Of a stretch of DNA of 40,420 bases, positions 1-7,584 are shown piece by piece. The stretch is from an uncultured Opitutales bacterium (GTDB taxonomy: Bacteria; Verrucomicrobiota; Verrucomicrobiia; Opitutales; Intestinicryptomonadaceae), in the NCBI GenBank assembly GCA_934613645.1, contig CAKTTC010000017.1:1-40420 (forward strand), in the 5' to 3' direction. Every line of letters begins with the position of its first letter. Position 1 is the stretch's first letter. The notes under the pieces are model-generated. The model ran no database searches, had not been told where the DNA came from, and was given only the letters and a program-made list of their open reading frames with translations. The translations under genes and the position numbers were made by a program.

Positions 1-63
<63 letters not shown>

Positions 64-99
64 ACGTTATGCAAACCAAATCAAACAAAGGAAAGTTAT

Positions 100-1554
100 A
101 TGAAGAAATTACTAATCTATTCGGCTCTGCACGCGCTGTCTGCCGCCGCCGCATTTGCGGCGACCGACGCCACAGTGGTCAATACCGATGGCTCTACAAG
201 CTGGAGCAATGCCAACACTTGGGACGGCGCGGCTGTCCCCGTTGTCGATACCAACTACAACATAACGTTCACCCCCGCTTCGGGCGACGAGGCAACCCTC
301 ATTGTAGACGCGCCCATTAGACGCAACGCCGACACCAATGTAACCATTTCCGACGCTTCGGTAAAGACAATCAACCTTATCGGCGCAAGAACGGCTGACT
401 CTTGGTATACCAATTTTGATGTAGGCAGTTTGAAGAGCGAACACGTTTTGAACTTCTCGTCTAATGAAGATGCAACCAAAGGTAAACTCCGTTTGAAAGG
501 CAACATTTCCGAGAATCTTACCATAAACTTAAATGGGGTAAATATGGAGAAACTCCAGTGCACGCAGTTCCACGGCACATTGAACATCAATATGAAAAAT
601 GATACCGATGTGACGAAAATCATTCGTTTGGCGGGCATGGGCAGCCTTCATGTAAACAAAGGCTATTTGCTTGCCACACTGGCGTCTTCGGTAGGCGGCG
701 GCAGTGCAATAAACCTGCATAGCAACAGTATGTTGTCGGTTGCCGAAAACGCGACATTTGAAACAACTTCGGGCTTGAAATTCCAGAACGGCAGAATCGA
801 CGGCAAAGTGATTGTAAACGGTTCGCAGTCGGGCTTGCCGGCCAATGGCGACAATATCCACTTCACAATCAACAAAAAGGCGGTGTTCGGCGCGAATGCC
901 TCTTTGGATGCAAAACTTGCAGACGCTGCCGTTGCGAGAGCTCTTGTAAACAACGGTCAAGTGTATGCGTATTCGGCGGCAAAGAGCCTGAAATTCGCTC
1001 AGGATTTGCAGTTGTCGAACGCGACGCTCGTGCTCAACAGCGTTGACGCAATCAGCGTAAACGACGGCGGCGCGCGTCTGCTTGTTTCGGGATACGGCAC
1101 CTCCTACGACGGCACGACAACGTCCAACCTCATCATCGGTAAAGACAGTGAAACGGGCGCAAAATTGGCAATTGCAAAAAATACTATCGAGAACATCAAT
1201 ATGTATGCCGATTCCGTTCTCAATCTCACGCTCAACGGCAACCAGCTTGAAGTGCTCAAGATTGCCCAAATAGGCGACACTTCGAACGCGTTCTCGCTCG
1301 TTCTCAACGACGCCATCGCCAAGGGCGACCTCATCATCGGCGACTTCAACGGTCTGACTGTTGCCGACGACGTTATGAAATACATAACGCTCGGCGAGAG
1401 CCTTTCTGGCTACGAATTGTTTGTTGACTACGTAAACGGCGTTGACAGCTCGGCAGGGTTCTCAATCTACACTGCAGTTCCCGAGCCCGCAACATACGCG
1501 GCTTTGTTCGGCCTTGTTGCTTTGGCAATAGCCGCCTACCGCCGCCGCAAATAA
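100..1554 (+). CDS. PEP-CTERM sorting domain protein (large, secreted)
   Basis: A 484-residue exported protein. An N-terminal signal peptide (MKKLLIYSALHALSAAAAFA) is followed by a start of the SWSNANTWDGAAVP kind, common at the N-terminus of PEP-CTERM and autotransporter-like repeat proteins. The body is rich in N, D, S, T, V and L with hydrophobic/polar alternation, as expected of a beta-helix or beta-sandwich surface protein. Residues 460-484 are a textbook PEP-CTERM tag: VPEP, a hydrophobic segment, then YRRRK. The family is thought to be processed by an exosortase (not encoded here) and delivered to the envelope or exopolysaccharide. The ATG at 100 was chosen over the ATG at 69 because it follows an AAAGGAAA ribosome-binding site and gives the signal peptide. 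The specific function is unknown. Confidence 0.9.
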   Translation: MKKLLIYSALHALSAAAAFAATDATVVNTDGSTSWSNANTWDGAAVPVVDTNYNITFTPASGDEATLIVDAPIRRNADTNVTISDASVKTINLIGARTADSWYTNFDVGSLKSEHVLNFSSNEDATKGKLRLKGNISENLTINLNGVNMEKLQCTQFHGTLNINMKNDTDVTKIIRLAGMGSLHVNKGYLLATLASSVGGGSAINLHSNSMLSVAENATFETTSGLKFQNGRIDGKVIVNGSQSGLPANGDNIHFTINKKAVFGANASLDAKLADAAVARALVNNGQVYAYSAAKSLKFAQDLQLSNATLVLNSVDAISVNDGGARLLVSGYGTSYDGTTTSNLIIGKDSETGAKLAIAKNTIENINMYADSVLNLTLNGNQLEVLKIAQIGDTSNAFSLVLNDAIAKGDLIIGDFNGLTVADDVMKYITLGESLSGYELFVDYVNGVDSSAGFSIYTAVPEPATYAALFGLVALAIAAYRRRK

Positions 1555-1570
1555 ACTTTAGCGGCTTTAA

Positions 1571-1610
1571 AAAAGGCTTTCGGAATCCCGAAAGCCTTTT
1601 TTTATTTTTT
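1571..1610 (+). terminator. Rho-independent terminator of the PEP-CTERM gene
   Basis: A perfect 13-bp stem (1571-1583 with 1588-1600; core AAAGGCTTTCGG) closes a 4-base loop AATC and runs into a T-rich tract ending about 1610. It lies 16 bases after the stop codon. Confidence 0.9.
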
Positions 1611-1651
1611 ATCTTTCCTAAAGTGGCTTTTTTGTAATTCCGAAAGATGCA

Positions 1652-1796
1652 GCGTTTTTTACGTGTTCGAAAGAGGCGGCGATTGCCGTAGGCAATCCGC
1701 CTTTATTCACTTATAACTTTTTTATTTTTCAGAAAGCATCGGCGGATTAAGTAAAACTCAATCCGCCGCCATTCGTTAGTTAAAGTTTGTGTTTAG
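1652..1796. repeat. Family B palindromic repeats, left of hicBA
   Basis: Two family B hairpins. The first has core GATTGCC-GTA-GGCAATC (1681-1697) with outer AGGCG/CGCCT pairing. The second (1741-1767) pairs GGCGGATT with AATCCGCC and continues through AGT-AAA-ACT across one mismatch. Bases 1652-1685 recur exactly at 2740-2773, and the flank GTTAAAGTTTGTGTTTAG (1779-1796) recurs at 2802-2819, so the same repeat lies on both sides of the toxin-antitoxin pair. Confidence 0.75.
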
Positions 1797-2037
1797 AAAA
1801 TACGATTTTTTTTCTAACTGTATAAGTATTCAGTAACAAACTTATAAACAACAGGTTAATAGCTGAAATTTATAACACTTCATACAAGCGTATTTTAAAA
1901 TTAAACAAAGCAGCTTTTTATTATGTCCGCAGTTTTTGCGGAGAAAAACAAGCATTATCTCCGCAAAAGTTGCGGGTATAATGGAGGGGTGCTTGGCTTA
2001 ATGTTTTTCTGGCTTTCGCTTTCTTTCGAATAAATCA
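1797..2037. other. AT-rich intergenic stretch with one inverted repeat
   Basis: No credible gene. It is AT-rich between 1797 and 1930. A perfect 11-bp inverted repeat, TTTTGCGGAGA (1934-1944) with its complement at 1958-1968, has a 13-base loop. It is about 70 bases downstream of hicB on that gene's strand and could serve as a weak terminator, although no clean T-tract follows on the minus strand. Confidence 0.45.
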
Positions 2038-2373
2038 TCAGATACTTGCCGCCAACACTTCCGCGACGTATTTGTTCAGGCTTTCGCCGCGTTTTGCCGC
2101 CGCTATGGCAAGCCCCCGATGAACGGCAGGCGAGACTCTTACATTGAACGAACCTTTGAACGGTTTTTCGGGCGTCCAGCCGTTCGCTTTGCAATCCGCA
2201 AGATATTCGTCCACCACGCCTTTGAAGTCTTCGCGCAATTCATTCAGAGTTTGTCCTTCGTAGGTGAGCAGGGCGCGGATAAAAAGCACCTTGCCGCAAA
2301 GGCAATTATCTTCTTTTGATACTTCTACGCTGCCTGTGTATCCGCGGTGTGTCATTGTGCTTAGTAGTGTCAT
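2038..2373 (-). CDS. hicB: HicB-family antitoxin (type II toxin-antitoxin)
   Basis: A 111-residue protein with the two-part HicB layout. An N-terminal partial RNase H-like fold spans about residues 8-70, with the family pattern YTGSVEVSKEDN...GKVLFIRALLTYEG...LNELREDFKGVVDEYL. A C-terminal ribbon-helix-helix segment follows (FNVRVSPAVHRGLAIAAAKR, then GESLNKYVAEVL). HicB proteins mask the HicA nuclease and repress their own operon through the DNA-binding half. The start overlaps the hicA stop codon as ATGA, so the two are translationally coupled with the toxin gene first, which is the usual hicAB order. The locus lies between direct copies of an intergenic repeat, which suggests acquisition or loss by recombination. 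Confidence 0.85.
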   Translation of the reverse strand: MTLLSTMTHRGYTGSVEVSKEDNCLCGKVLFIRALLTYEGQTLNELREDFKGVVDEYLADCKANGWTPEKPFKGSFNVRVSPAVHRGLAIAAAKRGESLNKYVAEVLAASI

Positions 2374-2621
2374 ATCAATCCCTCCGATTTTAAAATTTCC
2401 ACAATTTTTTTAATTTGATAACCTTTTAGAATCCCTTTCGGGTGCGGCTTGTGAAAGTAAAGCGGCTGGCGGTTTGCGCAAAAAAATTTACGCCTTGAAC
2501 CGCCTGTTTTACTGTTCGAAGCCTCGTAATAACCCCAGACCGCCAACAATGCCGAAAGTTCTTCCCACCTGAAATCTTTCGGATTATTCAGCAATTTTGC
2601 TAAGAGTTTTTCTTTTTTCAT
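2370..2621 (-). CDS. hicA: HicA-like toxin, mRNA interferase type
   Basis: An 83-residue basic protein starting MKKEKLLAKLLNNPKDFRWE. HicA toxins are small double-stranded-RNA-binding-fold ribonucleases that cleave mRNA and are neutralised by HicB. The family pattern is visible: an FRWEELSALLAVWGY helix, then a G-G-S-R-R-K-F strand, then the catalytic-His context YFHKPHPKG, then a LKGYQIKKIVEILK helix. The ATG at 2621 was preferred over an upstream in-frame ATG (2660) because the shorter form begins where the family does and an operator-like palindrome lies just before it. Assignment rests on the motif and on the adjacent hicB. Confidence 0.82.
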   Translation of the reverse strand: MKKEKLLAKLLNNPKDFRWEELSALLAVWGYYEASNSKTGGSRRKFFCANRQPLYFHKPHPKGILKGYQIKKIVEILKSEGLI

Positions 2622-2624
2622 TAT

Positions 2625-2643
2625 GCAACTGAAATATAGTTGC
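2625..2643 (-). promoter_or_regulatory. Operator-like palindrome before hicA
   Basis: A perfect inverted repeat, GCAACT-N7-AGTTGC, ends 3 bases before the hicA start codon. HicB proteins repress their own operons by binding palindromes at the promoter, so this is the best operator candidate. The role is inferred. Confidence 0.5.
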
Positions 2644-2689
2644 ACCGTTCGCCAATGCAAGCAAAAAATATAATGCGTTGCAGGACAGC

Positions 2690-2814
2690 TTTAGAATATA
2701 CAAATTATTGTGCGAGCAATGTGTGAGCAAAGAGAAGAGGCGTTTTTTACGTGTTCGAAAGAGGCGGCGATTGGCTAAAGCCAATACGCCTTTGTTTAGT
2801 GGTTAAAGTTTGTG
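2690..2814. repeat. Partial family A unit plus family B hairpin, right of hicBA
   Basis: Bases 2690-2740 (TTAGAATATACAAATTATTG and following) resemble the start of a family A unit. They run into the 34-base block 2740-2773, which is identical to 1652-1685. The hairpin ATTGGC-TAAA-GCCAAT (2770-2785) is the variable family B core. Confidence 0.65.
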
Positions 2815-3260
2815 TTTAGGATATACAAGCCATTGAACTTTGTTCAATGCGAGTGGGAACAGAAAAGGCAGTGTGGCTTATAATACAGACCGCCGCAACG
2901 CGGCGGAGGTTAAGGGGTTTCGCCCAAAAGCTTTTCGGCTTAGGATATACAAGCTATTGCGAAGCAATGCGTAAATAAGGAGAAAAGGCGCGGTGTTCAA
3001 CCGCGCCGAATCATCACAGTGAGCGTTCTAATGTAAGCGTTTGTTTAAGCTGATATTGAACAAAGTTCAATCCGCGTCGGTGCACGTCTATGGAAGCCCG
3101 CCCTGCGGGATAAGGGGCTGCGCCCGATAGGGTTTTTCGATTTAGAATATATAAGCTATTGCGTAAGCAATGCGGGTGAAACAGAAAAGGCGCGGTGTTC
3201 AACCGCGCCGTATCACACAGACCGCCGCAAAGCGGCGGAGGTCAAGGGGCTTCGCCCCTT
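2815..3260. repeat. Family A multi-hairpin repeat array (three units)
   Basis: Three tandem units start with TTTAG(G/A)ATATA at about 2815, 2940 and 3141. Each has up to four hairpins: a variable tip (CATTGAAC-TTT-GTTCAATG at 2831-2849; ATTGC-GAA-GCAAT at 2956-2968; ATTGC-GTAA-GCAAT at 3158-3171), a constant GGCGCGGT-GTTCA-ACCGCGCC (2987-3007, 3189-3209), a GC stem (CCGCCGC-AAC-GCGGCGG at 2890-2906; the AAA-loop version at 3222-3238), and an AAGGGGC-TTC-GCCCCTT type (3244-3260). Unit 2 carries an extra ATTGAAC-AAA-GTTCAAT (3055-3071). The array ends one base from the ftsZ stop codon. No credible gene lies in it. Confidence 0.8.
3244..3260 (-). terminator. Hairpin directly after ftsZ, possible 3' end of the dcw operon
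   Basis: A perfect 7-bp stem with a TTC loop on the plus strand (GAA on the transcript strand) begins one base after the ftsZ stop codon. It is the fourth hairpin of a family A repeat. There is no T-tract, so it may block exonucleases or pause polymerase rather than be a classical terminator. Confidence 0.35.
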
Positions 3261-3261
3261 G

Positions 3262-4596
3262 TTAGAGGAGGGTTATTTTGATTTTTTTGCGGGTGAAGGT
3301 GGGAATGTCGATGTCGATTCCCTTGCGCTCGTTGGTGGGGGTGTTTTCGAAAAGCCCGCGTTCGTCGAAGACGAAAGACATTTGCTCTTTGGCGGTGGAT
3401 TTTTTCGATTCTTTCGGGAGGTCGGACTTGTATTCTACGGGGGCGGCGGCTTGCGGAGCGGGGGCGGAAACGCTTTTGTCGTCCTCGTCGCGGAGGTCGT
3501 CAACCTCGTCGGCGGGCGGCTCGGGTGAACGTGTAAGCGAAGAGTCGGGAACGTCGGACGTTTGCGCTGGAATGCCTGCCTGCACTTGCGCGGAAGGCTT
3601 TTCGTTCGAAATCGGTTCTGTGGTTGCCTCGGCGTCGGGCGCGATAGGCGACTCTGCATGCGCGGGAACAATGCCCGCTTCTTGCGGGGCGGGGGAGGGC
3701 GCGGGCGTTGCAATGGCGAGAATTTCGAACGTGGAAATTGACGCGTCGGGTGCGAGCGAGAAAATTATGTTTTCGGCGTTGAACGCGTCCTTGCCCGATT
3801 TCAGCGTGCTTTTGATTTCGTTCATCGACGCCGTTTTCGGGCAGCGTATGGAAATCAGCACCGTTTCGGCGCGGTCGAAATTTGCCGAAAACATCGGCGA
3901 TTTTTTTATGGCTTCAAAGGCGTCGCCTGCGGCTTCGGCGGAGGCGCACGCAAAGCCCGCGCCGATGTCCTTTTTGGAAAATGCCGCCGCGAAGGCGGGC
4001 GCGTCAATCTTCAAAAAAGCCGACGGCGAAAAGCCCGCAGCCAGAGCCGCAACAACGCCCGCGACTGCTTCGTTGCCGCGCTCGAGCGATTCCTCAACGC
4101 CCAAGTCGGGGTTCAAAAGCAGCTCGTTGGGCAGTGCTATTGCGGCGGCACACTTGTTTTTTAGAAAGTTGAAGCTCTTTTTTGCTATGTTATTTTTTGC
4201 CGTGCCCTCAAGCTCCATCGGCATTGCGCAGAGGGCTATTACCGTGGTGGGGGCTTCGGCGAGCTTCGCCAAAATGGGGGCTACAATGCTCGCCGTGCCG
4301 CCGCCAAGCCCGCCAACAAGCACGAGCGTCTGCGTGCGTCGGGCAACCTTTGCCAAGTATTGAATGTATTCAACGGCGGTCTGCTTTGCGAGGTTTACGT
4401 CGCCGCCCGTGCCCTGCGATGTTTTGGGCGAGGCAAGCGGAAGTTTTTTGTCGGCAACGGCGTTTTCCGCGCGCGCTACGTCGGTATCGACCGCCACAGT
4501 TTGGACGTTCGCCAATTTTGCGGCCGATATTTTCGCGAGCATTTTCACGCCCGCCGCGCCTATTCCCACAACCCTTATTTTTGTTTCGTCCGCCAT
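3262..4596 (-). CDS. ftsZ: Divergent FtsZ-like tubulin GTPase
   Basis: 444 residues, last gene of the dcw cluster, two bases after ftsA. The FtsZ fold can be traced: first strand and loop IRVVGIGAAG (8-16), AVDTD (35-39), GTGGDVN (62-68), the signature region LVGGLGGGTASIVAP (93-107), MELEGTAKN (127-135) and the T7-loop region LKIDAPAF (195-202). Several positions are off consensus. GGGGGN has become GAAGVK, GGGTGTG is GGGTASI, and the T7-loop NxDFAD pattern, which supplies the catalytic Asp, is KIDAPA. A long Pro/Ala/Glu linker (about 300-425) precedes an intact C-terminal peptide DIPTFTRKK, the FtsA/ZipA-binding tail. It probably still joins the Z-ring through FtsA, but GTPase activity may be weak or absent unless a second FtsZ exists elsewhere. 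Confidence 0.88.
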   Translation of the reverse strand: MADETKIRVVGIGAAGVKMLAKISAAKLANVQTVAVDTDVARAENAVADKKLPLASPKTSQGTGGDVNLAKQTAVEYIQYLAKVARRTQTLVLVGGLGGGTASIVAPILAKLAEAPTTVIALCAMPMELEGTAKNNIAKKSFNFLKNKCAAAIALPNELLLNPDLGVEESLERGNEAVAGVVAALAAGFSPSAFLKIDAPAFAAAFSKKDIGAGFACASAEAAGDAFEAIKKSPMFSANFDRAETVLISIRCPKTASMNEIKSTLKSGKDAFNAENIIFSLAPDASISTFEILAIATPAPSPAPQEAGIVPAHAESPIAPDAEATTEPISNEKPSAQVQAGIPAQTSDVPDSSLTRSPEPPADEVDDLRDEDDKSVSAPAPQAAAPVEYKSDLPKESKKSTAKEQMSFVFDERGLFENTPTNERKGIDIDIPTFTRKKIKITLL

Positions 4597-4598
4597 TG

Positions 4599-5795
4599 TT
4601 AGAAGAAAATTTCCTTTATAGCCGAAAAGATTCCCGACTTTTTCTGCGAACGCTTTTGTTCGCGCATTTTGATGTGTTCAAGCACGCCGAGAGTAGTTGC
4701 CCAGCTTTGCATACGCAGGTGGTTGGGCAGGCTGCCCGAGAATTTTCCGCGCGAGCACGGGCGCGAGAATATCTCGGCGGCAAGCTCGCACAGCCCTTCG
4801 GTGTTCGACGCTCCGCCCGTGAGAACGACCTCGGCAATGCCGTTTTCGTTGAGGAATTCGGAAACGTCTTCGCGCAGAATTTCGAGAAGCTCTATCACGC
4901 GCGCGCGGACGATTTTGTTGACGGAGTCGCCGAGGATTTTCTTGTCGCCGATTTGTTTGTCGCCTATTGCCCAGTAGATTTTTTTGCGTTCGTCTTCCGA
5001 AAGCAGCAGCTTGCCGCAGGAGATTTTGACGTTTTCGGCAGTCTTGGGCGAAAGGTGCAGCCCGAGCGCGATGTCGTTTGTGACGTGGTTGCCGCCCACG
5101 GGAATTACGCCCGCTGCTACGACCTTTCCGTTTTTGATGAAAGCGTAGTCTGTAGTGCCCGCGCCTATGTCCGCCACCAGAACGCCGTCGGTTTTCTGCT
5201 TTGCGCTCGTTACGGCTATGGCGGAGGCAATGCCCGAAAGAATGATGTCGTCGAACTCAAGCCCCGCGCTTCTTACGATGTTGGCGATTTCAATGAGGCG
5301 TTCGTTGTCGCCGTGAATCATCAGGTATTCGGCGTCGATTTTCGAGCCCGTTTTGCCAACGGGGTCGATGCACGGCTTGTCGTCGAGGTAGTAGCCGCAG
5401 CAGATGCGCTGAATGTAGCTTCTGCCCGACTCAAGCGTTTTGCGTTTGGCGTCTTCCTTGGCGCGTTCTACGTCCTCCCTGCGGACTGCGCCGTCGGGGC
5501 TTGAAATGTTTGCCGAGCCGAGGTTGCGGAATGTTTTTATGTGCGTTCCGCTTATTGCAAGCGATACCGTTTTTATCTTTACCGACGCCTTGTTTTCGGC
5601 GTTTATAACGGCGTCGCGCGTTTTGTTGTAGACTTTTGCAACGTCGATTATGTCGCCCTTGCGGACGGAGGTGAGTGTGTCGGCACTGCTTTTGGAGATT
5701 ATGTTCAGCCTGTTGCCGTCGACTATTTCCGCCAACAGCACCTTGACTTTAGACGTTCCCCATTCCAATACTGCTACCGTTTGGCTTTCGCTCAT
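4599..5795 (-). CDS. ftsA: Cell division protein FtsA (actin-like)
   Basis: 398 residues of the ASKHA actin superfamily; it tethers FtsZ to the membrane and recruits late division proteins. Phosphate-1 AVLEWGTSKVKVLL (8-21), the 1C subdomain, phosphate-2 ADIGAGTTD (208-216) and adenosine loop LTGGASNTEG (324-333) are all visible. The C-terminus FSAIKEIFF is the amphipathic membrane-targeting helix, after a basic linker (KRSQKKSG). The start overlaps the ftsQ stop by 4 bases. In contrast to FtsZ, its nucleotide-binding motifs look normal. Confidence 0.95.
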   Translation of the reverse strand: MSESQTVAVLEWGTSKVKVLLAEIVDGNRLNIISKSSADTLTSVRKGDIIDVAKVYNKTRDAVINAENKASVKIKTVSLAISGTHIKTFRNLGSANISSPDGAVRREDVERAKEDAKRKTLESGRSYIQRICCGYYLDDKPCIDPVGKTGSKIDAEYLMIHGDNERLIEIANIVRSAGLEFDDIILSGIASAIAVTSAKQKTDGVLVADIGAGTTDYAFIKNGKVVAAGVIPVGGNHVTNDIALGLHLSPKTAENVKISCGKLLLSEDERKKIYWAIGDKQIGDKKILGDSVNKIVRARVIELLEILREDVSEFLNENGIAEVVLTGGASNTEGLCELAAEIFSRPCSRGKFSGSLPNHLRMQSWATTLGVLEHIKMREQKRSQKKSGIFSAIKEIFF

Positions 5796-6676
5796 TTTTT
5801 TGTCCGTAGTTTAACGTCGGCGCGCTCCCTGAGGGAGAGGTCGATTTGTTTGATGTCCTGAAGTTTGTTCTCCTTGGAGTAGCGCAAAACGTATTCGAGC
5901 CTGTCGAACTGCTTGGGATAGTCCTGCGGGGCGAAGATTATTTTCACGCCGTCTTCGGTTGTGGCGGCAATGAGCTTGACCACACTGTCGATGTCTTGGA
6001 CGTTTATTTCCGCCCACTTTTGCATCGGCATTTTAGCCTGCGAAAACGCGAGAAACTCCATCAGCTGCTTTATACACTTCAGGTCGGCGGGCGTGCGGCC
6101 GTCGAAACGCAGCTTGTAGCCGGTAATCAGCGGGAGCGACTTGTAGTATTTCGGGTTCAGGCACACGGGTTCGTAGAAAACGCCCTCTGGCGAAATTGCG
6201 TATTCCACCGTGCGCATGTCTATTTCAGTCTGCGCGCGCGCCACGGGGCGGCGTTCGGTGATTGTAATGCGGATTTTGTCGGGATAGGCGCGGTCTACCT
6301 TCGCCGTCTTTACTTGCGACAATCCCTCCAGCGCGCTTTTTACCGCGAAAATGTTGACATCGGAAAGCTTTGTTTTCTTGGGAAGTTTGATGTAGCCGCG
6401 AATCCACTGCGGGGTGATCACGCCGTCGGTCTTGAATTCTATGCGGCGGACGGGGTTGCTGCCCACGCCGAAGATGTCGTCGAAGAACGCGTTTTTGCAC
6501 AGATACACAACGCCGCACACGCCCGCGCAAACCGCGGCGGCAACCGCCACAAAAAACAGCCTGCCGAAAAACAGGCGCGCCGACGCCTTCCAAGAGACCG
6601 ATTTCGATTTCCTCTTGTTCGGGCCGCTCAGCAGGTCGCGCCAGTCGGACGACTTGTTCTTTCCGTTTTTGCTCAT
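5792..6676 (-). CDS. ftsQ: Cell division protein FtsQ/DivIB
   Basis: 294 residues. It has a basic cytoplasmic N-terminus, one transmembrane helix (about 36-60, LFFVAVAAAVCAGVCGVVYL), a POTRA-type domain (about 75-145, including VKTAKVDRAYPDKIRITITE and RRPVA) and a periplasmic FtsQ domain. FtsQ bridges the early ring and the septal synthase complex through FtsB and FtsL. It is coupled to ftsA and ddl by 4-base overlaps. Assignment rests on the POTRA pattern R-x-YP-x-x-I-x-I-x-I-x-ERxP and position. Confidence 0.92.
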   Translation of the reverse strand: MSKNGKNKSSDWRDLLSGPNKRKSKSVSWKASARLFFGRLFFVAVAAAVCAGVCGVVYLCKNAFFDDIFGVGSNPVRRIEFKTDGVITPQWIRGYIKLPKKTKLSDVNIFAVKSALEGLSQVKTAKVDRAYPDKIRITITERRPVARAQTEIDMRTVEYAISPEGVFYEPVCLNPKYYKSLPLITGYKLRFDGRTPADLKCIKQLMEFLAFSQAKMPMQKWAEINVQDIDSVVKLIAATTEDGVKIIFAPQDYPKQFDRLEYVLRYSKENKLQDIKQIDLSLRERADVKLRTKK

Positions 6677-7584
6677 TTATCGGCGAGTCTTTTGAATGCG
6701 TTTTCTACCATTTTTTTGCAGAGCGAATCGAAGTCGTAGCCGACGCACGACGCGCTTTTGGGCAGCAGGCTTGTGGGCGTCATTCCCGGAAGCGTGTTGA
6801 TTTCCAAAATTACGAAAGAGCCGTCGGCGCGCATGATGAAATCGACGCGCGCGAAGTCGCGGCAGCCGCATACTTCGAACGCCCTTTCGGCGGCGTCGCG
6901 GATTTTTGCGAGCGTGTCTTCATCTACTTTCGCGGGGAACTCGTAGCGCGTAGAACCCGCCGTATACTTGCGTTTGAAGTCGTATACGCCGCCCTCGGGA
7001 ATTATTTCCACAAGACCGGCGGCCTTGCCGTCTATCACGCCGATTGAAAATTCGCGCCCCTTCACGTATTCTTCGGCGAGCCAAAAGCCCTCCGAGATTT
7101 TTTCCACAACGCTTTCCGTTTCCGCCGCCGAGTGCGTTATTGAAAGCCCCACGCTGCTGCCCTTGTCGGCGGGCTTGATTACCGCGCCGTTCGGAAAAAG
7201 CGCGGCTATTGCGCGCGCCATATTTTTCTGCGCGGCGTCGAATTCAATTGATGCGGCTACGGGAAGCCCCGCAAATTTAAGCAACGCCTTTGCGGCGGGT
7301 TTTACCATGCACACGCGGCTTGCCAAACTGCCGCAGCCCGCGTAGGCGAAGCCCGCTTCGTCAAGCTGCTTTTGGAGCGTTCCGTCCTCGCCGTAGTCGC
7401 CGTGCATTGCGGGGAAGACCACGCACGCGCAGTTGTCGAGCCCCGACGGGAGTTCGTTTTTTTCGAGCACTACAAGCTCCGCGTCGAAATTTTTGCGCAG
7501 AGATTCGAACACGAATTTTCCGCTTACTTTCGAGACTTCGCTTTCGGGGGAAATGCCCCCGCAGAAAACAACTACTTTTGCCAT
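6673..7584 (-). CDS. ddl: D-alanine--D-alanine ligase
   Basis: 303 residues, ATP-grasp fold. It makes the D-Ala-D-Ala dipeptide used by MurF. Visible motifs are FCGGISPESEVS (substrate-binding Glu), MHGDYGEDGT, VIKPADKGSSVGLS (ATP-binding lysine), ARVDFIM and EINTLPGMTPTS (metal-binding Glu/Asn). Length is normal for DdlB. The start overlaps the murC end by 13 bases. murB, often next to murC and ddl, is missing. Confidence 0.95.
   Translation of the reverse strand: MAKVVVFCGGISPESEVSKVSGKFVFESLRKNFDAELVVLEKNELPSGLDNCACVVFPAMHGDYGEDGTLQKQLDEAGFAYAGCGSLASRVCMVKPAAKALLKFAGLPVAASIEFDAAQKNMARAIAALFPNGAVIKPADKGSSVGLSITHSAAETESVVEKISEGFWLAEEYVKGREFSIGVIDGKAAGLVEIIPEGGVYDFKRKYTAGSTRYEFPAKVDEDTLAKIRDAAERAFEVCGCRDFARVDFIMRADGSFVILEINTLPGMTPTSLLPKSASCVGYDFDSLCKKMVENAFKRLADK

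Noticed and set aside
3014..3202. Small minus-strand open frame in the repeat array
   Set aside because: It is built entirely from repeat units, has no ribosome-binding site and no protein-like composition.
2815..3260. CRISPR-like array
   Set aside because: Repeats are multi-hairpin units of about 125-200 bases without unique spacers of constant size, and no cas gene is nearby.
3262..4596. Bacterial tubulin BtubA/BtubB instead of FtsZ
   Set aside because: Position at the end of the dcw cluster, FtsZ-like length of the core and the DIPxFxR tail fit FtsZ; eukaryote-like tubulin motifs are absent.
4182..5504. Long plus-strand open frame opposite ftsA/ftsZ
   Set aside because: Antisense shadow of strongly supported genes; no motif or start signal.
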